Assembly: GCA_030536565.1 (NCBI GenBank)
Contig: JAUNPT010000145.1
Coordinates: forward strand, 1-5,274
Source of the DNA: Eubacteriales bacterium
GTDB taxonomy: Bacteria > Bacillota > Clostridia > Lachnospirales > Lachnospiraceae
DNA length: 5,274 bases
Reading direction: 5' to 3'
Positions 5,154 to 5,274 of the stretch are shown one piece after another. The stretch's first letter is position 1. Each line of letters opens with the position of its first letter. A program made the position numbers and the translations under genes. A model generated the notes under the pieces. It was not told where the DNA came from, made no database searches, and worked only from the letters and a program-made list of their open reading frames with translations.

Positions 5154-5274
5154 TTACTCTGTTTTATCTGTAGTATCTTCTGTACCAGAAGAATCTTCCT
5201 TATCTGTTGTATTATCAGTGTCAGCAGATTCATTTTTATCAGTTGTATCTCCAATTCCTGACAACTGTTTATAA
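5154..5274 (-). CDS. flgD: C-terminal tail of a flagellar gene, probably flgD (5' part outside window)
   Basis: Only the last 39 codons and a TAA stop are present; the reading frame enters from the right edge. The residues begin YKQLSGIG and continue as a low-complexity acidic tail of T, D, E, S and K. In Clostridia the gene before the TIGR02530 protein and flgE is normally flgD, the hook cap that guides FlgE assembly, so position is the main evidence. The tail itself carries no FlgD signature, and fliK or another hook gene is the alternative. The tail contains TTDK three times at an exact 12-residue spacing, an unusual feature for this protein. Export through the type III channel would suit an unfolded polar tail. 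The next gene starts 37 nt downstream. Confidence 0.6.
   Translation of the reverse strand, partial: YKQLSGIGDTTDKNESADTDNTTDKEDSSGTEDTTDKTE
5157..5249 (-). repeat. 36-bp imperfect tandem repeat encoding a 12-residue acidic unit
   Basis: Two full units and a partial one lie at 5214-5249, 5178-5213 and 5157-5177. At the protein level they read DTTDKNESADTD, NTTDKEDSSGTE and DTTDKTE. The (D/N)TTDK core recurs exactly every 12 residues, and the DNA of the core is also similar (GATACAACTGATAAA, AATACAACAGATAAG, GATACTACAGATAAA). It is inside the coding frame and ends at the stop codon. Confidence 0.75.

Noticed and set aside
5049..5261. 70-codon plus-strand frame rich in Cys and Ile
   Set aside because: It is antisense to the TIGR02530 gene start and the repeat tail of the upstream gene; the repeated composition comes from the complementary strand's repeat.

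Overview
The window is an AT-rich stretch of a large flagellar/motility operon from a Gram-positive anaerobe of the Clostridia. The best guess is a motile Lachnospiraceae of the Roseburia/Agathobacter/Butyrivibrio type. That rests on recalled gene order and protein style (hook genes, flbD, motAB, then fliL and fliM in one long operon, with strong GGAGG ribosome binding sites), not on a database comparison. Every gene I can support lies on the minus strand, so transcription runs from high to low coordinates.

Layout in transcription order: the 3' end of a gene that is probably flgD (hook cap; 5154-5274, continuing past the right edge); a 141-aa 'flagellar operon protein' of the TIGR02530 family (4691-5116); flgE, the hook protein (3250-4590); a 213-bp non-coding gap (3037-3249) with an intrinsic-terminator-like hairpin just after flgE and possible promoters before the next gene; flbD/swrD (2830-3036); motA (2007-2801); motB (1204-2007); fliL (666-1187); and the first two thirds of fliM (1-629, running off the left edge). 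No gap exceeds 300 bp, and I see no RNA genes, mobile elements or CRISPR. The plus-strand open frames are shadows of these genes.

The upstream block builds the hook: FlgD caps it, FlgE polymerises into it, and the TIGR02530 protein sits between them. The downstream block makes and tunes the motor: MotA and MotB form the ion-driven stator, FlbD/SwrD is a small protein whose Bacillus homologue raises motor torque, FliL is a stator-associated membrane protein, and FliM is the C-ring switch subunit that receives CheY-P. The hairpin and gap fall on the border between hook and motor blocks.

Four gene starts were moved from the longest open frame to a downstream ATG supported by a Shine-Dalgarno sequence: the TIGR02530 gene, flgE, flbD and fliL. 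motA uses GTG. This is mostly a known system. The points most worth a second look are the stator's sodium-type residues, a possible flagellar type III export motif in the TIGR02530 protein, the hairpin-plus-promoter arrangement after flgE, and a 12-residue acidic repeat in the probable FlgD tail.
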